Notes under the pieces: generated by a model | Told to the model about the DNA's origin: nothing | What the model saw: the letters and a program-made list of their open reading frames with translations, nothing else | Databases searched by the model: none | Part shown: positions 9,372 through 20,509 of the stretch, piece by piece | Layout: each line of letters starts with the position of its first letter | Position numbering within the stretch: position 1 is the first letter of the stretch | Program-made: the position numbers and the translations under genes | Source of the DNA: Sphingomonas sp. Leaf242 | Lineage (GTDB): Bacteria > Pseudomonadota > Alphaproteobacteria > Sphingomonadales > Sphingomonadaceae | Length of the DNA: 64,000 nucleotides | Direction of reading: 5' to 3' | Assembly (NCBI RefSeq): GCF_001422045.1 | Contig: NZ_LMLW01000011.1 | Location: forward strand, 124,505-188,504

Positions 9372-12061
9372 CAGATCGCGCTTTCGGGTGCGACGTTGCG
9401 CACGATGAGAGGGGATGGGAACACCAGCGTGAACGCGGCGCCGGGTTCATCGACGCGATTGCCGGCTTCGACCATCATCCCCATCGCCTCGGCGAAGGCC
9501 TTGACGATGGCAAGCCCCAACCCGGTCCCGACGATCTCGCGGTCCGATCCTTCGAGCCGGCGGAACGTCTCGAACACCTCGGCCTCGCGGCCCGGCGGCA
9601 GGCCCGCACCGTGGTCGAGCACCGCCAGCCTGAGCTCGCCGTAGCGATGCCGCCCCTCGACGACGATCTCGGTACCGGGATCGCCGTAGCGCCCGGCATT
9701 GTCGAGCAGGTTGAGCAGACAGTGATGCAGCAGTTGCGGATCGACCCTGACCAGCGGCAGGTCGGGCGGCACGTCGAGCCGGACCGCATGCCCCTCCAGC
9801 GCGCGGCGCGCGTCGTGCGCGGCGCCGGCGACCGCATCACTGAGATCGGTCGCCTCGATGTTGAGCTTGAGCGCCCCCGCCTCGACCCGCGCCATGTCGA
9901 GCAGGTTGGCGACGAACCGGTTGAGCCGCGCCGCCTCGGTCTTGATCGTCGCGATCAGGTCGGGGGTGGCACCGTGATCGAGTTCGTTCGCCGCGGCGAT
10001 CACCGCGGTCAGCGGCGTGCGCAGATCGTGGCTGACCGACGAGAGCAGCGCCGCGCGCAGCCGATCGCGCGTCCGCACCGCGTCGACATCGCGCATCTCG
10101 GTCTCCAGCCGCAGCCGTTCGAGCACCAGCGCGGACTGATCGACCAGACTGGTGAGCAGCGGCAGTTGATCGGCGCGAACCGGATCGCCGCTGTTCTCGC
10201 GGGCGATCCCGAGCACCGCGAGCGTCCGCCCGCCCGCCTTGACCGGCTGGAACAGCCACTCGGACGCGGCCAGCGTCGCCGACCCCTTGCCCGCCGCCGC
10301 GCCGGCATCGAACGCCCAGTTCGCGGCGGCGAGATCCATCGTGTCGAGCCGGTAGTCCGCGGTGCTCGCGGCCTGCACGGTCAGCCCGGCGCCGGTCGTC
10401 GGGGCGAGCAACACCGACTGCACCGCGAAGACCTGCGCGACGTCGTCGCAGATCATCCGCGCCGCCACCGCCGGATCGTTGATCGCACTCAACTGCCGCA
10501 GGAACCCCGCCAGCGTCGCGTTGGTCTGCGCGCTCGCCGCCGCCAGATCGGCTTGCGCGCGGACCCGCGAGGTCAGCTGGCTGGTCGCGATCGCCACGCC
10601 GAGCAGGACGAAAATCGAGATCAGGTTCTCGGGATTGCTGATGCTCAGCGTGCCGACCGGGGGCAGGAAGAAGAAGTTGTAGGCGAGGCTCGACGCGATC
10701 CCGGCGAACAGCCCGGTGCGCAACCCGAACAGGCTGGCCGCCACCATCACCGGCAGCAGGTACAACAGCGCGACGTTGCCGAGATCGAGGATATGGAACA
10801 ACGCGCTGGCGACCGTCGTGATCGCCGCGACCAGCGCGAGCGTGATGGCATAGCCGGTCGGCGAGCCCCAGCCCGCCTTCGACCGCCGCCATGCCAGCGC
10901 AGACGTCCTGGTTTCGGTTTCCATCGGCAGGACGTGGACGGTGACTCCGCTCGTCCCGCGGATCAGCCGGTCGACGATCGATCCGTGGATGAATTCGAAC
11001 GCACGTGTACGGCGCGACTTGCCGACGACCAACTGCGTCGCGCGCGCGTGGATCAGGAAGCCCTGGATACCCTCGACCACCGACGCGGCCGGCACCGTCG
11101 CGACCGCCGCCCCGAGCTGCGTCGCCAGCGTCATCGCCGCGGCAACCCGCTGATGCTGGACATCGGTGAAGTGCGCGGTGCGCGGTGTTTCGATGAACAA
11201 AGCCGTCCACGGGCCGTGCAAACCATCCGCGACCCGCTTGGCCGCGCGGACCAGGCCGTCGACGCCGGGCAGTTCGTTGATCGCGACGACGATCCGGTCG
11301 GTGCCCGCCCATGTCCCGCCGATGCCGATCGCGCGGACATGATCGAGCATCTGCGCGTCGACCGCCTGCGCGGCGCGGCGCAACGCGAGTTCGCGCAACG
11401 CCGACAGGTTGGATTTGGAGAAGAAATGGCTGAGTGCGCGGGTCGCCTCGTGCGGCAGATAGACCTTGCCCGCCTTCAGCCGCTCGATCAGTTCGTCGGG
11501 CGGGATATCGACGACCTCGATCTCGGCGAGTTCGAGGATCCGGTCGGGCACCGTCTCGCGCACCCGAACCCGCGTGAAACTGGCGACGATGTCGTTGAGG
11601 CTCTCGACGTGCTGGATGTTGATCGTCGAATAGACGTCGATCCCCGCCGCCAGCAGTTCCTCGACATCCTGATAGCGTTTGGGATGCCGGCTGCCGGGGG
11701 CATTGGTATGCGCGAGTTCGTCGACGAGCGCGAGCCGGGGCGCGCGGGCCAGGATCGCGTCGATGTCCATTTCCGCCAGGACGCGCCCTTCATAGGCGAC
11801 GTCGCGACGCGGGACGATTTCCTGTCCGCGGGTCAGCCGTTCGGTTTCGACCCGGCCGTGCGTCTCGACGATGCCGATGACGACGTCGACACCGTCGCGC
11901 CGTCGCGCCGCGCCTTCGGACAGCATCTCGAAGGTCTTGCCGACCCCCGGTGCCGCGCCGAGGAAGATCTTGAGCTTCCCCCTCCCCTCCTGCTCGGCCT
12001 GACGCAGGAGGGCATCCGGATCCGGACGATTGTCGCTGTTGCCCGGATCGCTGACCGGCAT
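9371..12061 (-). CDS. kdpD: Sensor histidine kinase KdpD
   Basis: 896-residue inner-membrane sensor. Order of parts: N-terminal KdpD domain with Walker A GAAPGVGKT (about residues 35-43) and VDELAHTNAPGS; a universal-stress-like domain (about 250-375); four closely spaced membrane segments (about 400-510); a GAF-like region; the phospho-acceptor histidine in SVSHDLRTPL near residue 677; and an ATPase domain with NLLDNAGRYG and GTGLGLAIVK. Length matches the family. Start and stop overlap kdpC and kdpE by one base each, so the two-component pair is co-translated with the pump genes rather than lying in a separate unit. Confidence 0.97.
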   Translation of the reverse strand: MPVSDPGNSDNRPDPDALLRQAEQEGRGKLKIFLGAAPGVGKTFEMLSEGAARRRDGVDVVIGIVETHGRVETERLTRGQEIVPRRDVAYEGRVLAEMDIDAILARAPRLALVDELAHTNAPGSRHPKRYQDVEELLAAGIDVYSTINIQHVESLNDIVASFTRVRVRETVPDRILELAEIEVVDIPPDELIERLKAGKVYLPHEATRALSHFFSKSNLSALRELALRRAAQAVDAQMLDHVRAIGIGGTWAGTDRIVVAINELPGVDGLVRAAKRVADGLHGPWTALFIETPRTAHFTDVQHQRVAAAMTLATQLGAAVATVPAASVVEGIQGFLIHARATQLVVGKSRRTRAFEFIHGSIVDRLIRGTSGVTVHVLPMETETRTSALAWRRSKAGWGSPTGYAITLALVAAITTVASALFHILDLGNVALLYLLPVMVAASLFGLRTGLFAGIASSLAYNFFFLPPVGTLSISNPENLISIFVLLGVAIATSQLTSRVRAQADLAAASAQTNATLAGFLRQLSAINDPAVAARMICDDVAQVFAVQSVLLAPTTGAGLTVQAASTADYRLDTMDLAAANWAFDAGAAAGKGSATLAASEWLFQPVKAGGRTLAVLGIARENSGDPVRADQLPLLTSLVDQSALVLERLRLETEMRDVDAVRTRDRLRAALLSSVSHDLRTPLTAVIAAANELDHGATPDLIATIKTEAARLNRFVANLLDMARVEAGALKLNIEATDLSDAVAGAAHDARRALEGHAVRLDVPPDLPLVRVDPQLLHHCLLNLLDNAGRYGDPGTEIVVEGRHRYGELRLAVLDHGAGLPPGREAEVFETFRRLEGSDREIVGTGLGLAIVKAFAEAMGMMVEAGNRVDEPGAAFTLVFPSPLIVRNVAPESAI

Positions 12062-12630
12062 CAGCGCGGCAGGGCGTCCAGCGCGCGGTTCATCGCCAGC
12101 ACGTTGACGTGCGGTTCGCCCAGGATCGATGTCTCGGTCGCAGTGGCGACGATCGTCCTCACCCGGTCGACCGGGATGCCGCGGACCCGCGCGATGCGCG
12201 GTGCCTGGACGGCGGCAGCGGCGGGCGACAGATCGGGATCGAGCCCCGATCCGCTCGCGGTGACGAGGTCGGCGGGCAGCGGCCCGGTCACCCCTTCGGC
12301 GCGGCGCTTGGCGACGTCGGGCGTCACCCGGTCGACCAGCGCATGCGAGGCCGGGCCGAAATTGGACCCCGACGACGCCAGCCCGTCATAGCCCTTGCCC
12401 GCGGCGGACGGGCGCGTCTGGAAATATTTGTCCCCGACGAACGCCTGACCGACCACCGTCGAGCCGACCACCTGGCCGTTCTGAGTCACCAGACTGCCGT
12501 TCGCCTGCGACGGAAACACGGCCTGGCCGATCCCCGTCATCGCCAGCGGGTACGCCAGCCCGAGAAGTGCCGCGAACAGGATCGTCATGACGATCGCGGG
12601 TCGCAGTGCGGAGGTGAGATCCTTGCCCAT
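12061..12630 (-). CDS. kdpC: Potassium-transporting ATPase subunit KdpC
   Basis: 189-residue single-span subunit that stabilises the KdpFABC complex. One membrane helix near residues 10-32 (ALRPAIVMTILFAALLGLAYP), then a periplasmic domain with the conserved GSNFGPASHALVDRV region and the GLDPDLSPAAAAVQAPRIA block near residues 125-145. The ATG at 12630 begins MGKDLTSALRP and lies 10 bp after the kdpB stop; a longer frame would overlap kdpB. Confidence 0.96.
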   Translation of the reverse strand: MGKDLTSALRPAIVMTILFAALLGLAYPLAMTGIGQAVFPSQANGSLVTQNGQVVGSTVVGQAFVGDKYFQTRPSAAGKGYDGLASSGSNFGPASHALVDRVTPDVAKRRAEGVTGPLPADLVTASGSGLDPDLSPAAAAVQAPRIARVRGIPVDRVRTIVATATETSILGEPHVNVLAMNRALDALPR

Positions 12631-12640
12631 GGTATTGTCC

Positions 12641-14692
<2,052 letters not shown>

Positions 14693-14705
14693 GATGGCGC
14701 CCCCG

Positions 14706-16409
14706 TCAGGACAAAGTGCCGCGGATCATCGCGAGATGATCGGCGATGGGACCGAGCGCGAGGCTCGGCAGGAAGGTCAGGCCACCCAGGATCAGCACGA
14801 TGCCGACGAGCAGACCGACCCACAGGCCGCCGGTCGTCGGGAACGAGCCCGCGCTTTCCGGCGTGTATTTCTTCGCGGCCAGGCTGCCGGCGATCGCCAG
14901 CATCGGCACGATGATGAAGAACCGGCCGACCCACATCGCAACGCCCAGCAGGCCGTTGTAATAGGGCGTGTTGGCGCTCAGCCCGGCGAACGCCGACCCG
15001 TTGTTGCCGACCGCGCTGGTGAAGGCATAGAGGATCTCCGAGAAGCCGTGCGGCCCCTTGTTGAGTGGCCCCGCCAGCCCCTGCGCCAGCACCGACGACA
15101 ACGCGGTGAGACCGAGGATCATCAACGGCAGCACCGCGATCGCCAGCACCGCGAGCTTGACCTCGCGGCTCTCGATCTTCTTGCCGACATATTCGGGCGT
15201 GCGACCGACCATCAGTCCGGCGACGAACACCGCCAGGATCGCGAACAGCAGGAAGCCGTAGATGCCGGCGCCGACGCCGCCGATCACGACCTCGCCCAGC
15301 TGGATGTTGAACAACGGGATCATGCCGCCCAGCGCGGTGAAGCTGTCGTGCATCGAATTCACTGCGCCGCACGAGGCCGCCGTGGTGACGACAGAGAACA
15401 ACGCGGACGCGGCGATCCCGAAGCGGACCTCCTTGCCCTCCATGTTGCCGCCCGCGACGCCGAGATGATGCAGCACGGGGTTGCCGGCGGCTTCCTGCCA
15501 ATAGGTCACGGTGACGCCGGCGAGGAACAGGATCACCATCGCCGACAGGATCGCCCAGCCCTGCTTGGTGTTGCCGACCGCCTTGCCGAACGTCCAGGTC
15601 AGGCCGAACCCGATCAGGAAGATCGACAGCATCTGGATCAAATTGACCAGCGCGGTCGGGTTCTCGAACGGATGCGCCGAGTTCGCGTTGAAGAAGCCGC
15701 CACCATTGGTGCCGAGCATCTTGATCGCTTCCTGGCTGGCGACCGGCCCGATCGCGAGGACCTGCTTGACGCCTTCGAGCGTGGTCACGTTGACCGTCGC
15801 GGCGAACGTCTGCGGCACACCCGATGCGATCAGGAACACCGTATAGACGACGCACACCGGCAGCAGCAGATACAGCGTGATGCGCGTCATATCGGCCCAG
15901 AAATTGCCGATCGCCTTCGATTCACGCCGCGCGAACCCGCGGAACAGCGCGAACGCCAGCGCGATGCCGGTCGCCGCGCTCAGGAAATTGTGGATCGTCA
16001 GGCCGAGCATCTGGCTGAGGTTCGACATCGTCGACTCGCCCGAATAGCTCTGCCAGTTGGTGTTGGTGGTGAAGCTGACCGCGGTGTTGAACGCGAGGTT
16101 CGGCGACAGCCCGGCGAGCCCCTGCGGGTTACCCGGCAGCACGCCCTGCAGACGCAGCACGGCATAGGTGAACGCCATCAACGCGACGTTGAACACGAGC
16201 ATGTGCAGCGCGTACCGCCGCCAGCCCTGCTCGGCCTGCGGATCGATCCCGGCAAGCTTGTAGAATCCGCGCTCGACGGGTCCGAGGACGACGTGGAGCG
16301 GAGTGCGGCGGCCTTCGTACAGCGCGAACAGCCACAGGCCGACCGGTTTGGTCAGCGCGAGCAGGATGGCGACGAAGCCGAGGATCAGGAACCAGCCCTG
16401 GATTGTCAT
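14706..16409 (-). CDS. kdpA: Potassium-transporting ATPase, channel subunit KdpA
   Basis: 567-residue inner-membrane protein with about ten hydrophobic helices and four pore repeats, each with a glycine-centred filter. Visible filter segments include SFTTNTNWQ near residue 112, [20 protein letters not shown] near residue 230, SCGAVNSM near residue 348 and [10 protein letters not shown] near residue 468. It selects potassium, which is then passed to KdpB. Starts 13 bp after kdpF; normal length. Confidence 0.98.
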   Translation of the reverse strand: MTIQGWFLILGFVAILLALTKPVGLWLFALYEGRRTPLHVVLGPVERGFYKLAGIDPQAEQGWRRYALHMLVFNVALMAFTYAVLRLQGVLPGNPQGLAGLSPNLAFNTAVSFTTNTNWQSYSGESTMSNLSQMLGLTIHNFLSAATGIALAFALFRGFARRESKAIGNFWADMTRITLYLLLPVCVVYTVFLIASGVPQTFAATVNVTTLEGVKQVLAIGPVASQEAIKMLGTNGGGFFNANSAHPFENPTALVNLIQMLSIFLIGFGLTWTFGKAVGNTKQGWAILSAMVILFLAGVTVTYWQEAAGNPVLHHLGVAGGNMEGKEVRFGIAASALFSVVTTAASCGAVNSMHDSFTALGGMIPLFNIQLGEVVIGGVGAGIYGFLLFAILAVFVAGLMVGRTPEYVGKKIESREVKLAVLAIAVLPLMILGLTALSSVLAQGLAGPLNKGPHGFSEILYAFTSAVGNNGSAFAGLSANTPYYNGLLGVAMWVGRFFIIVPMLAIAGSLAAKKYTPESAGSFPTTGGLWVGLLVGIVLILGGLTFLPSLALGPIADHLAMIRGTLS

Positions 16410-16422
16410 GATGCCGCCTCCT

Positions 16423-16512
16423 TCAGAAGCGTTCGGGGCGGATCAGGACCGCCACCAGGTAGATGAGCAGGCCAAGCGCAGTCAGTGCCGCGAGCCAGAG
16501 ATCGAGAGTCAT
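16423..16512 (-). CDS. kdpF: KdpF, small stabilising subunit of the Kdp pump
   Basis: A 29-residue single-helix peptide starting [16 protein letters not shown] and ending VLIRPERF. That length, the one membrane span and the C-terminal RPERF (typical KdpF endings are LxRPExF) identify it. A strong ribosome site (GAGGGGG, 6 bp spacing) precedes the ATG at 16512, and kdpA follows after 13 bp. KdpF sits between KdpA and KdpB in the complex and stabilises it. Confidence 0.93.
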   Translation of the reverse strand: MTLDLWLAALTALGLLIYLVAVLIRPERF

Positions 16513-16522
16513 CGCATCCCCC

Positions 16523-16606
16523 TCATGCGTTGTCGCACAGACGGGCATAAGCAAGCGTCGCCGCCACCAGCCCGACCATCACGAGGATCCAAATAAGGTC
16601 TTCCAT
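16523..16606 (-). CDS. 27-residue membrane peptide at the head of kdpFABC
   Basis: A short frame starting MEDLIWILVMVGLVAATLA and ending ARLCDNA. It has an excellent ribosome site (AGGAGG, 8 bp before the ATG at 16606), one predicted membrane helix, and ends 10 bp before the kdpF start, with its stop embedded in the kdpF ribosome site. It is not KdpF, which follows it. The acidic start and the C-terminal (R)LCD are reminiscent of unnamed short peptides that I believe occur ahead of kdpF in other proteobacteria, but that is memory, not a search. It may be a second accessory helix of the pump or a leader peptide coupling translation. Confidence 0.75.
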   Translation of the reverse strand: MEDLIWILVMVGLVAATLAYARLCDNA

Positions 16607-16631
16607 TTTTAGGCCCTCCTGCTCGTGTCGA

Positions 16632-18341
16632 CTAGAAATGAAGGATCGCATCGCCCGATAGGGCAACGAGATACCGCTTATTCGCGACTATGCTTAAATT
16701 AGAATTGCCGTTGAAGGCGTTAGCGTCGAGCGCGCGGTAATACGCGAGTTCGGGTCGTATCTCGATCTGCGGCGAGAACCAGTGTTGATAGCCGATCGCA
16801 CCCGCGACGTACCGAGTCTTCGCGCCGGTACGCTGCCCCTTCTCGTCGTCGAGATACTCGCCGCGCAAGGTGATGTTGTTGAGCGGCGTCGGCGTGAAGT
16901 TCAGATAGGCGAGCGCCGATTGCGCATGCGCCGAGCACCGCAACACGTCGACGCTGTTGCACTGCGCCAGGCTGGGGGCGTTGAACGGCAGACGCTGCGG
17001 GCTGAACGGCGTGCCGCCCATCGCATACGCGTTCTGGACGACGGGGTTCAGCCCGTTCGGCACGTTCTTCTGGTAGAGATTATAGCTTTCGAACGCGACA
17101 TGCCACTTGTCGGTGAAACGGTGATAATAGGTCAGACCGCTCCACTGCAGATTGTTGTAGCCCCACTCGCCGTTGTTGATCGCGTTGGTGCAGACGTAAA
17201 ACGAGTCCCGCCCGCTATTCGACTGGTAGCGGACGCAGCCCGTGAACGAGGCCTGCGCGCCGGGATCCTTGCGATAGGTCGTGCCGGGGTAGAGCGGATT
17301 GGGAAAGGGGTTCGTCACCCGCTTGCCGACATTCCACAACGCGGTCTCGCTGCCATCGGTCACGGCGCCCTGGACGAACCAGTTCTTCGTCACCGCCAAC
17401 GTCGCCATGACGCCGGTGTTCGTATAGTTGTCGAACGTGTACGTCATCGAATGCGAATACATGTAGTTGTTCGGCGCGAGCTGCGCCTCGATATCCGGCG
17501 CCGCGATGAACCGGCCGACCCTGATCACCAGACCCTGCGCGATCTTCGGAATATAGACCTCGCCGTAGACCATCGGCAGATCGTAGCCATAGTCGTTGTT
17601 GTGCTTCAGGAGCTGGTTGCTGAACAGACCGAGCGAGGTGGTATAGCGGTAATCGACGCCGTAGATGCCGGCGACGCGGAATCCCCAGTCGACATGGTCC
17701 TGCTGCACCGTATCGGGCGTGCGCTCGACATAGACGACGGCCTGGTCCAGCTGGATACGGCGCGGCTGATAGTCATATGCCGCAGGCGCATTGCCCCCCG
17801 GCACGGACGACGAGCTGTAATTGCCGCCGACATCGAGCCAGCCATAGACCTGGACATGTGCGCTCGCGAGCGCGCGACCGATGCCAGTGGGGGCGATCGC
17901 GGTCATCAACGGGCTGTCGACGGACGCTGGCCGGTTCGCACCGATGCTCGTCGCACCGCCATAGGGCCATTCGGTAAACGGCAAGGGCGGCGTCGTCGCA
18001 GGCTGGGCGGGCCATCCTTCGCGACGCGACGCCGGCGCATTGGGATCCGACGGCGCACCGGCATGCCCCATCTCCAGCGCATAATAGCGCGTGAACCGGG
18101 TAAGGACACCGTCGCCGAGATTGTCCGTCGTATAGGCCCCGCCGGCGTTCGACGCGCCCGCGCTCGACGGATTGGTGCTCGACGAGGCGGCACTCGACGG
18201 GTTGATGCTCGATACGTTGGGGGGCGCGCCGGCGGGCGAGTCCGCAGGCGCGGCGACCGCGGCATCGCCGACCGTCTGCGCATGCGCTGCTACGGTCGGC
18301 AGCCCGAAGGTGCACAGGAACGCAGCAAAAGCTTTCTTCAT
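16632..18341 (-). CDS. Outer-membrane beta-barrel protein at the head of the kdp operon (putative potassium-entry porin)
   Basis: 569 residues. A 22-residue signal peptide (MKKAFAAFLC to AHAQ), a low-complexity Ser/Ala/Pro linker (about 30-75), then a barrel rich in alternating aromatic residues ending in DAILHF, a classic outer-membrane C-terminal strand with terminal phenylalanine. The fold resembles the putative beta-barrel porin-2 group (OmpL-like), which I recognise only by pattern. The start at 18341 is supported by the ribosome site GGGGGAAGT just upstream. It ends 25 bp before the small peptide gene and is on the same strand as kdpFABCDE, so it is likely co-transcribed. A role in potassium passage through the outer membrane is inference from position. 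Confidence 0.8.
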   Translation of the reverse strand: MKKAFAAFLCTFGLPTVAAHAQTVGDAAVAAPADSPAGAPPNVSSINPSSAASSSTNPSSAGASNAGGAYTTDNLGDGVLTRFTRYYALEMGHAGAPSDPNAPASRREGWPAQPATTPPLPFTEWPYGGATSIGANRPASVDSPLMTAIAPTGIGRALASAHVQVYGWLDVGGNYSSSSVPGGNAPAAYDYQPRRIQLDQAVVYVERTPDTVQQDHVDWGFRVAGIYGVDYRYTTSLGLFSNQLLKHNNDYGYDLPMVYGEVYIPKIAQGLVIRVGRFIAAPDIEAQLAPNNYMYSHSMTYTFDNYTNTGVMATLAVTKNWFVQGAVTDGSETALWNVGKRVTNPFPNPLYPGTTYRKDPGAQASFTGCVRYQSNSGRDSFYVCTNAINNGEWGYNNLQWSGLTYYHRFTDKWHVAFESYNLYQKNVPNGLNPVVQNAYAMGGTPFSPQRLPFNAPSLAQCNSVDVLRCSAHAQSALAYLNFTPTPLNNITLRGEYLDDEKGQRTGAKTRYVAGAIGYQHWFSPQIEIRPELAYYRALDANAFNGNSNLSIVANKRYLVALSGDAILHF

Positions 18342-18735
18342 TACTTCCCCCTTGATCGACCACCGTTGAACGGCCTGCGTTGAACGACGTGGCGACGGTG
18401 TTGAGGGCAGCGCATCTGGCGTAAGGCCCATAGCAATTCGAGACCGATTCCAGCGTTTCGCGTATAGCCGGCGTATAGTCGGGCCCGCGCAGGCGAATTA
18501 TCGGACCCGACGCTGAGGTCGCGCGCATAGGTCGCACGCAGTCAACCGGCATGGCGATCAGCGATGCCCGATCCTGGGTATCACCCAGATCGGTCGCGAA
18601 TGGAGTCGTGCGACCATACGCAGCACCCGCAACTCGATCGCACACGCGATGTGACACACGGTGCTTATGCCCTCACGGTACCGCAACATCGAAAGATTGT
18701 GGTTCGCGAAACCGCGGACCCGGGACCCCGTCGGT

Positions 18736-18869
18736 AGCTATCCTCTTCAAACAAGTACGGGTCCGCAGTCGTACGACACGATGCCCTTCCTTGTTCTCCC
18801 GCGAAGGCGGGAGCCCCGTCTGGATCCCCGCCTTCGCGGGGAAACAAGTCTTTCTCGAAGGGGATAGCT
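18736..18869. repeat. Nested palindromic element, about 134 bp
   Basis: Outer arms at 18736-18748 and 18857-18869 (AGCTATCCTCTTC against GAAGGGGATAGCT, one mismatch) enclose an inner pair at about 18790-18811 and 18826-18848 (CTCCCGCGAAGGCGGG against CCCCGCCTTCGCGG, with matching CTTGTT/AACAAG flanks). The inner core CCGCGAAGGCGG also occurs near 40025-40041, so it belongs to a dispersed family. No transposase is nearby; it is a non-autonomous or structural repeat. Confidence 0.75.
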
Positions 18870-18996
18870 GTCGAACCCGTCCGGGGTGACGGAGCAATTT
18901 CGGCAGTGCTGCGCGCCCACCAAGCTGAACGTCGATCGGCCATGACACACGTCAAACGCACGCAGGACGAATTGCATCATGACCGGCGTCAAATGC

Positions 18997-19036
18997 AAAA
19001 AAGCCCTGGTAACTCATCGAGCTACCAGGGCTTTCT
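18997..19036 (-). terminator. Rho-independent terminator of tRNA-Val
   Basis: On the minus strand AAAGCCCTGGTA pairs with TACCAGGGCTTT across a 13-base loop and is followed by a run of T. It begins directly after the encoded CCA of the tRNA. Confidence 0.9.
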
Positions 19037-19037
19037 A

Positions 19038-19112
19038 TGGTGGGCGTGGCAAGGATTGAACTTGCGACCCCTGCGATGTCAACACAGTGCTCTACCACTG
19101 AGCTACACGCCC
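19038..19112 (-). tRNA. tRNA-Val (anticodon GAC)
   Basis: Read on the minus strand the cloverleaf is complete: acceptor GGGCGTG pairing with CACGCCC, D stem GCTC/GAGC, anticodon stem CTGTG/CGCAG with loop TTGACAT giving anticodon GAC, T arm GCAAG-TTCAATC-CTTGC, discriminator A and a genome-encoded CCA. It decodes GUC and GUU. A terminator follows at once. Confidence 0.96.
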
Positions 19113-19156
19113 GCCGGACGGCTCCACTAGCCGCGGTTATCGCGGCGTGCAAGCGT

Positions 19157-19534
19157 TCAATGCATGCCCGTCACATTATCCATCTCGAACAGCCGATCGA
19201 CCTCGGCAACGAGGTCGCGCAGATGGAACGGCTTCGACAGCACGCGGGCGTTCGGCATCGCCCGCCCGGCCTTCAGGGTGACCGCCGCGAAGCCGGTGAT
19301 GAACATCACGCGCAGGTCCGCGCACATCTCCCCTGCCTTCTGCGCAAGCTCGATCCCGTCCATCTCGGGCATGACGATGTCGGTCAGCAACAGGTCGAAC
19401 GTCTCGGTTTCGAGCAGCGGGATCGCCGCGGTGCCGCGGTCGACCGCGGTCACCGCATAGCCCGACCGTTCGAGCGCACGCGTCAGATATTCGCGCATGA
19501 CCTGATCGTCTTCGGCCAGCAGGATTCGCAACAT
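19157..19534 (-). CDS. cpdR: CpdR-type single-domain response regulator
   Basis: 125 residues, a receiver domain alone. Acidic pair in LLAEDDQVMREYL, phospho-aspartate in LLLTDIVMPEMDGIELA near residue 52, conserved MFITGFAA and the lysine in VLSKPFHLRDLV. The last block and LTDIVMPEMDGIELA match alphaproteobacterial CpdR, which, when unphosphorylated, primes ClpXP for degradation of CtrA pathway proteins in Caulobacter. The ATG at 19534 gives the standard start MLRILLAEDD. It lies next to an N-formylglutamate amidohydrolase gene, a pairing common in alphaproteobacteria. No partner kinase is here; ChpT/CckA would be expected elsewhere. Confidence 0.9.
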   Translation of the reverse strand: MLRILLAEDDQVMREYLTRALERSGYAVTAVDRGTAAIPLLETETFDLLLTDIVMPEMDGIELAQKAGEMCADLRVMFITGFAAVTLKAGRAMPNARVLSKPFHLRDLVAEVDRLFEMDNVTGMH

Positions 19535-19644
19535 CGATCTAAAGTCCCGTTTTCGCACAGCATCGTTGCAGCCGACCTAGCCGCAAAGCGGTTAAGATTT
19601 CCAGATCGATTGCCCGCATCGCGCGGTCGCCCTAGCGTGGATCG

Positions 19645-20505
19645 ATGCCATCCGCCCCGTTTACCCCGCTCCCGTTCGAACGCTTCGGCACGACGCCGCC
19701 GTCGAGCCCGGTGGTGATCTCCGTGCCGCATGCGGGCCGCGAGTATCCGCTCGCGCTGAAAACGGCGTTGCGCGTGCCCTTGGCCGGGCTGCTGCCGCTG
19801 GAGGATCGGCTCGTCGATGCGGTCGCCAAGGCGGCACGGACGCGCCAGACCACGATCGTCCAATTGCGCGCGCGCGCGTGGATCGATCTGAACCGCAGCG
19901 AAGACGAACGCGATCCGCTGATCGACGAGGGGGCGACGACGACTCCGCTGGCGCAGCAATCCGCCAAGCTGCGCAGCGGTCTGGGCCTCGTGCCACGCCG
20001 GACATCGGCTGCCGGCGATCTCTGGGCGCGGCGGTTCACCGATGCCGAGATCACCACGCGGATCGTCGAGGATCATCGCCCGTATCACGACGCGGTCGGC
20101 GCCGCGCTCCAGGCGGCGCGCGCACGGTTCGGGATCGCGGTGCTGCTCGACGTGCATTCGATGCCACCACTCGCGCCCGGCGGTCCCCGCATCGTGATCG
20201 GCGACCGCTTCGGCCATGCGGCGGATGGCCGGTTCGTCGAGGTCGTCGAAGCGGCCTGCGTCGGACACGGCTTTTCGGTCGCGCGCAACGCACCCTATGC
20301 AGGCGGGCATATCCTCGAACGGCACGCCGCGCCCGGTACCGGGATCCACGCGATCCAGCTGGAACTCGACCGCACGCTGTATCTCGATCGCAAGCACCAT
20401 GCCCCGGGGGCCGGTTTCGCCCGCGTCGTCGACCTCGTCCGCGTCATGCTGGACGCGCTGACGGAGGAAGCCCGCATAGCGCCGCTAGCCTTCGCCGCGG
20501 AATAA
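19645..20505 (+). CDS. N-formylglutamate amidohydrolase family protein
   Basis: 286 residues of the HutG-like FGase family, zinc-dependent enzymes that cleave N-formylglutamate at the end of one histidine-degradation route. Visible family blocks: VVISVPHAGREYP (zinc histidine) near residue 23, DLNRSEDERDP, DVHSMPP near residue 168 (second histidine) and NAPYAGGHILERH. No other hut gene is nearby, and in alphaproteobacteria this gene is often linked to cpdR instead, so a role in histidine use is not shown. It is divergent from cpdR with a 110-bp promoter gap and converges on the next gene with 4 bp between stops. Confidence 0.88.
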   Translation: MPSAPFTPLPFERFGTTPPSSPVVISVPHAGREYPLALKTALRVPLAGLLPLEDRLVDAVAKAARTRQTTIVQLRARAWIDLNRSEDERDPLIDEGATTTPLAQQSAKLRSGLGLVPRRTSAAGDLWARRFTDAEITTRIVEDHRPYHDAVGAALQAARARFGIAVLLDVHSMPPLAPGGPRIVIGDRFGHAADGRFVEVVEAACVGHGFSVARNAPYAGGHILERHAAPGTGIHAIQLELDRTLYLDRKHHAPGAGFARVVDLVRVMLDALTEEARIAPLAFAAE

Positions 20506-20509
20506 CCCG

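Larger units (their letters stand above)
18342..19037. other. Gap without protein genes between the kdp-linked barrel gene and tRNA-Val
   Basis: About 700 bp. The first part (18342-18735) must hold the promoter of the barrel/kdp operon on the minus strand; I could not pick a convincing -35/-10 pair. The middle holds a nested palindromic element (18736-18869). The end holds the terminator of tRNA-Val. Frames of up to 112 codons here are translations of the repeat and have no coding character. Confidence 0.6.

Noticed and set aside
9611..12391. 926-codon open frame on the plus strand across kdpD
   Set aside because: It is the mirror of kdpD in GC-rich DNA: composition is Arg/Asp/Gly-heavy with no fold, no ribosome site, and kdpD has full domain support.
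18551..18889. 112-codon frame in the gap upstream of tRNA-Val
   Set aside because: It translates the palindromic element; its symmetry and lack of ribosome site show it is not a gene.
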